Shown here: positions 62,430 to 64,000 of the stretch, piece after piece
Position numbering within the stretch: the stretch's first letter is position 1
Layout: each line of letters starts with the position of its first letter
Origin: Anaerolineaceae bacterium
GTDB taxonomy: Bacteria; Chloroflexota; Anaerolineae; Aggregatilineales; Phototrophicaceae
Reading direction: 5' to 3'
DNA: 64,000 nucleotides
Assembly (NCBI GenBank): GCA_020634165.1
Contig: JACKCF010000001.1
Coordinates: forward strand, 2,108,001 to 2,172,000
The notes under the pieces: generated by a model
Database searches by the model: none
Told to the model about the DNA's origin: nothing
What the model saw: the letters and a program-made list of their open reading frames with translations, nothing else
Translations under genes and position numbers: made by a program

Positions 62430-62460
62430 CAAAAAACTCCCTATATATAGGGAGCCTTTT
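62430..62460 (-). terminator. Terminator after tRNA-Leu
   Basis: On the minus strand the palindrome with arm CTCCCTATA (62454-62437) is followed by TTTTTTG, about 13 bases downstream of the tRNA 3' end. Confidence 0.82.
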
Positions 62461-62466
62461 GTATGA

Positions 62467-62549
62467 TGCCCTGGAGAGGACTCGAACCTCCACCCCGTAT
62501 AAGGACACGGCCCTCAACCGTGCGCGTCTGCCAGTTCCGCCACCAGGGC
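62467..62549 (-). tRNA. tRNA-Leu (anticodon GAG)
   Basis: The minus-strand cloverleaf has acceptor arms GCCCTGG/CCAGGGC, a long variable arm (class II tRNA), T-arm GGAGGTTCGAGTCCTC and anticodon stem CACGG/CCGTG around TTGAGGG, giving anticodon GAG. It is 83 bases without CCA. Confidence 0.95.
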
Positions 62550-62705
62550 TAATCTCTTTGGCATTATACCTGTGGCCCTTTATGTGTCAATCCCGTACCA
62601 CGCTCCGATTGTGTGTGCGAGCAGGTATTAAAACTGCCGCTGTGGAAAACTGGACTATCTCCGGTACACTAGATACTGCGAAACTTGTAATCTAGGAAAC
62701 GTACC

Positions 62706-63722
62706 ATGCGTATCGCAGTAGATGCACTTGGGACCGACAGTCGTCCAGACCCAGATATTGAAGGTGCTGTTCTGGCAGCGCGAGAATATAACATCGAAAT
62801 AGCATTGGTTGGGCCTCAAAAGCTATTAGAACAAAAGCTGGGTCAGCACGATGTATCTAGCTTGAAAATCGACATCGTCGATGCGCCTCAGGAAATAAAG
62901 ATGGCTGCGAAACCCAGTGAAGTTACCAAGGGTTTTGAGCATTCATCTATGCATGTTGGTATGGAGCTGGTGAAATCGGGCGAAGCTGATGCATTTGTCA
63001 CAATGGGCAACACAGGGGCTGCGATGGCGGTCGCCACACTGAATACACTTAAGCGGATAAAAGGTGTAAAGCGACCAGCCCTTACTGCCATCTACCCCAT
63101 TTTTGACAAAAATATCATCGTACTGGACATTGGTGCTAACGCGGATATTAAGCCGGAGTGGATGGTACAGTTTGCAGAGATGGGGAGCATCTACGCGCGG
63201 ACAGCTCTCGCTTACAATGAAGTGCGGGTTGCGACGCTTTCAATCGGTGAAGAACAAGGCAAAGGAAACCAGTTGCTGGCTGATGCCCAAAAGCTTCTCA
63301 TACAGAGTAATATCAATTACATTGGCCATATCGAGCCAAAAGAAATTCTCGATCAGAAAGCAGAAGTCATTGTATTTGATGGCTTTGTCGGCAATGTGTT
63401 TTTGAAAACGTTTGAAGGTTCTATACGATACTTCACCAGCCTACTACGTGAGGAAGTAGAGCGCAGCCTTATAGCAAAAATCGGCGCCTTGCTTATGAGT
63501 CCGGCCATTAATCGGGTTCGCGCACGTTTGGATACTAACACCATTGGAGGCGCTCCACTGCTGGGTGTGGACGGTGTCGTGATTATTGGGCATGGTAGCA
63601 CCAATGCAGAAGGTGTCAAAAACGCAATTGGTCAAGCGAAAAAGGCCGTTTCCGGCGGTACATTAATGGCATTAAAGACGCATTTCGCTCACGCAAATCA
63701 AGACGATGGGCAAGCCCAATGA
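62706..63722 (+). CDS. plsX: Phosphate acyltransferase PlsX
   Basis: 338 residues. Typical PlsX segments: RIAVDALGTDSRPDPDIEGAV, EIKMAAKPSEVTKGF, GEADAFVTMGNTGAAMA, RPALTAIYP, LDIGANADIKPEWMVQFAEMG (partly), VFDGFVGNVFLKTFEG and GVDGVVIIGHGSTN. PlsX converts acyl-ACP to acyl-phosphate for phospholipid synthesis. An AGGAAA ribosome site lies 8 bases before ATG. The next gene overlaps by 4 bases (ATGA at 63719). The fab genes that often follow are outside the window, if present. Confidence 0.95.
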   Translation: MRIAVDALGTDSRPDPDIEGAVLAAREYNIEIALVGPQKLLEQKLGQHDVSSLKIDIVDAPQEIKMAAKPSEVTKGFEHSSMHVGMELVKSGEADAFVTMGNTGAAMAVATLNTLKRIKGVKRPALTAIYPIFDKNIIVLDIGANADIKPEWMVQFAEMGSIYARTALAYNEVRVATLSIGEEQGKGNQLLADAQKLLIQSNINYIGHIEPKEILDQKAEVIVFDGFVGNVFLKTFEGSIRYFTSLLREEVERSLIAKIGALLMSPAINRVRARLDTNTIGGAPLLGVDGVVIIGHGSTNAEGVKNAIGQAKKAVSGGTLMALKTHFAHANQDDGQAQ

Positions 63723-64000
63723 ACCCACTTCAGCAGATTTCCGAGTTATTGGAACAGCGAGAAGTCAAGCGCGCCGAAAGTCTGATTGCAAAGTCGTTGC
63801 GCAGCGTAGGCGAATCGCAGACTCAAGGCTATATATACCTCCAGCGTGCGCGTCTGAAGTTACTGACACAACGACCAGAAGAAGCTTTACGCGACATAGA
63901 GCAGGCGCAGGCACTGGTTGACGAACTTACGCGAGAATCGCCACAGGTTCGTGAACTGTTAGGCGATAGCCTCTTAATGCGCTATGAAATGGCGCTCGTT
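63719..64000 (+). CDS. TPR-like protein, 3' end beyond window
   Basis: The ATG at 63719 overlaps the plsX stop by 4 bases and the frame stays open for 94 codons to the window edge. The start reads MNPLQQISELLEQREVKRAE, and the pattern YIYLQRARLKLLTQRPEEALRDIEQAQALV looks like a TPR helix pair. It is all helical, with no signal peptide. It is co-transcribed with plsX; the full length and function cannot be seen. Confidence 0.75.
   Translation, partial: MNPLQQISELLEQREVKRAESLIAKSLRSVGESQTQGYIYLQRARLKLLTQRPEEALRDIEQAQALVDELTRESPQVRELLGDSLLMRYEMALV

Noticed and set aside
1..64000. CRISPR array, insertion sequence or prophage
   Set aside because: No regularly spaced repeats, transposase, integrase or phage structural genes were found in any frame.

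Overview
The window reads as a chromosomal segment of a Chloroflexota bacterium, most likely an Anaerolineae-type lineage. This is inferred from gene content, not from a marker gene. It carries a complete-looking archaeal-style mevalonate route (class II HMG-CoA reductase, archaeal-type HMG-CoA synthase, mevalonate kinase, a mevalonate-phosphate decarboxylase family enzyme and isopentenyl phosphate kinase), as described for Roseiflexus. It also has a UDP-sulfoquinovose synthase, bacterial housekeeping genes (lepA, smpB, plsX, tlyA, hisD/hisG/hisZ, asd) and many exported SH3/LysM/beta-propeller proteins. Base composition is moderate. No phage, IS element, CRISPR array or rRNA was seen; there are two tRNA genes.

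Layout. 0-8.5 kb: a truncated ABC exporter, a giant RND permease, an alpha-oxoamine synthase resembling serine palmitoyltransferase, and a small membrane protein. 8.5-13.7 kb: a secreted polysaccharide deacetylase, divergent from an upper mevalonate operon (HMGR, HMGS, thiolase-like protein, split DUF35-like protein). 13.8-17.6 kb: a MalK/UgpC-type ATPase, then cinA followed by two proteins resembling OMP decarboxylase and orotate phosphoribosyltransferase that have lost catalytic motifs. 17.7-24.3 kb: lepA, tlyA and a three-gene envelope set (PrsW-like, DUF1795-like, trypsin-like protease). 24.4-27.7 kb: a peptide-type ABC uptake system without ATPases. 27.7-31.4 kb: the lower mevalonate genes with a UbiA-family prenyltransferase. 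31.6-38.4 kb: a site-2 protease, a HEAT protein, an SCP2 protein and an operon of exported beta-propeller, LysM/M23 and SH3 proteins. 38.4-42.2 kb: an A-type Fe-S carrier with a SufR-like regulator, asd and UDP-sulfoquinovose synthase. 42.2-47.2 kb: hisD with a phosphotransferase-family kinase, convergent with hisG and hisZ. 47.3-52.8 kb: an L,D-transpeptidase, an SH3 repeat protein and a TPR protein. 52.7-57.8 kb: YigZ, a P-loop ATPase, tRNA-Glu, a STAND-like ATPase with TPRs and an unknown protein. 57.8-64 kb: smpB, an S41 protease, a hybrid REC-GAF-histidine kinase, a TPR/membrane protein, tRNA-Leu, plsX and the start of another TPR gene.

The most striking theme is a series of conserved-looking but catalytically degenerate homologues placed beside intact partners. 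In the mevalonate operon the thiolase-like protein has Asp, Asn and Asn at the Cys, His and His catalytic positions. The adjacent DUF35-like protein is split in two by in-frame stops and its zinc-ribbon half has no cysteine. In archaea, thiolase, HMG-CoA synthase and DUF35 form one complex, so this operon may encode a complex in which two partners are structural only. At the cinA locus, the CinA C-terminal domain, a PyrF-like protein and a PyrE-like protein all lack their signature residues while remaining open. These are the best candidates for undescribed biology here.
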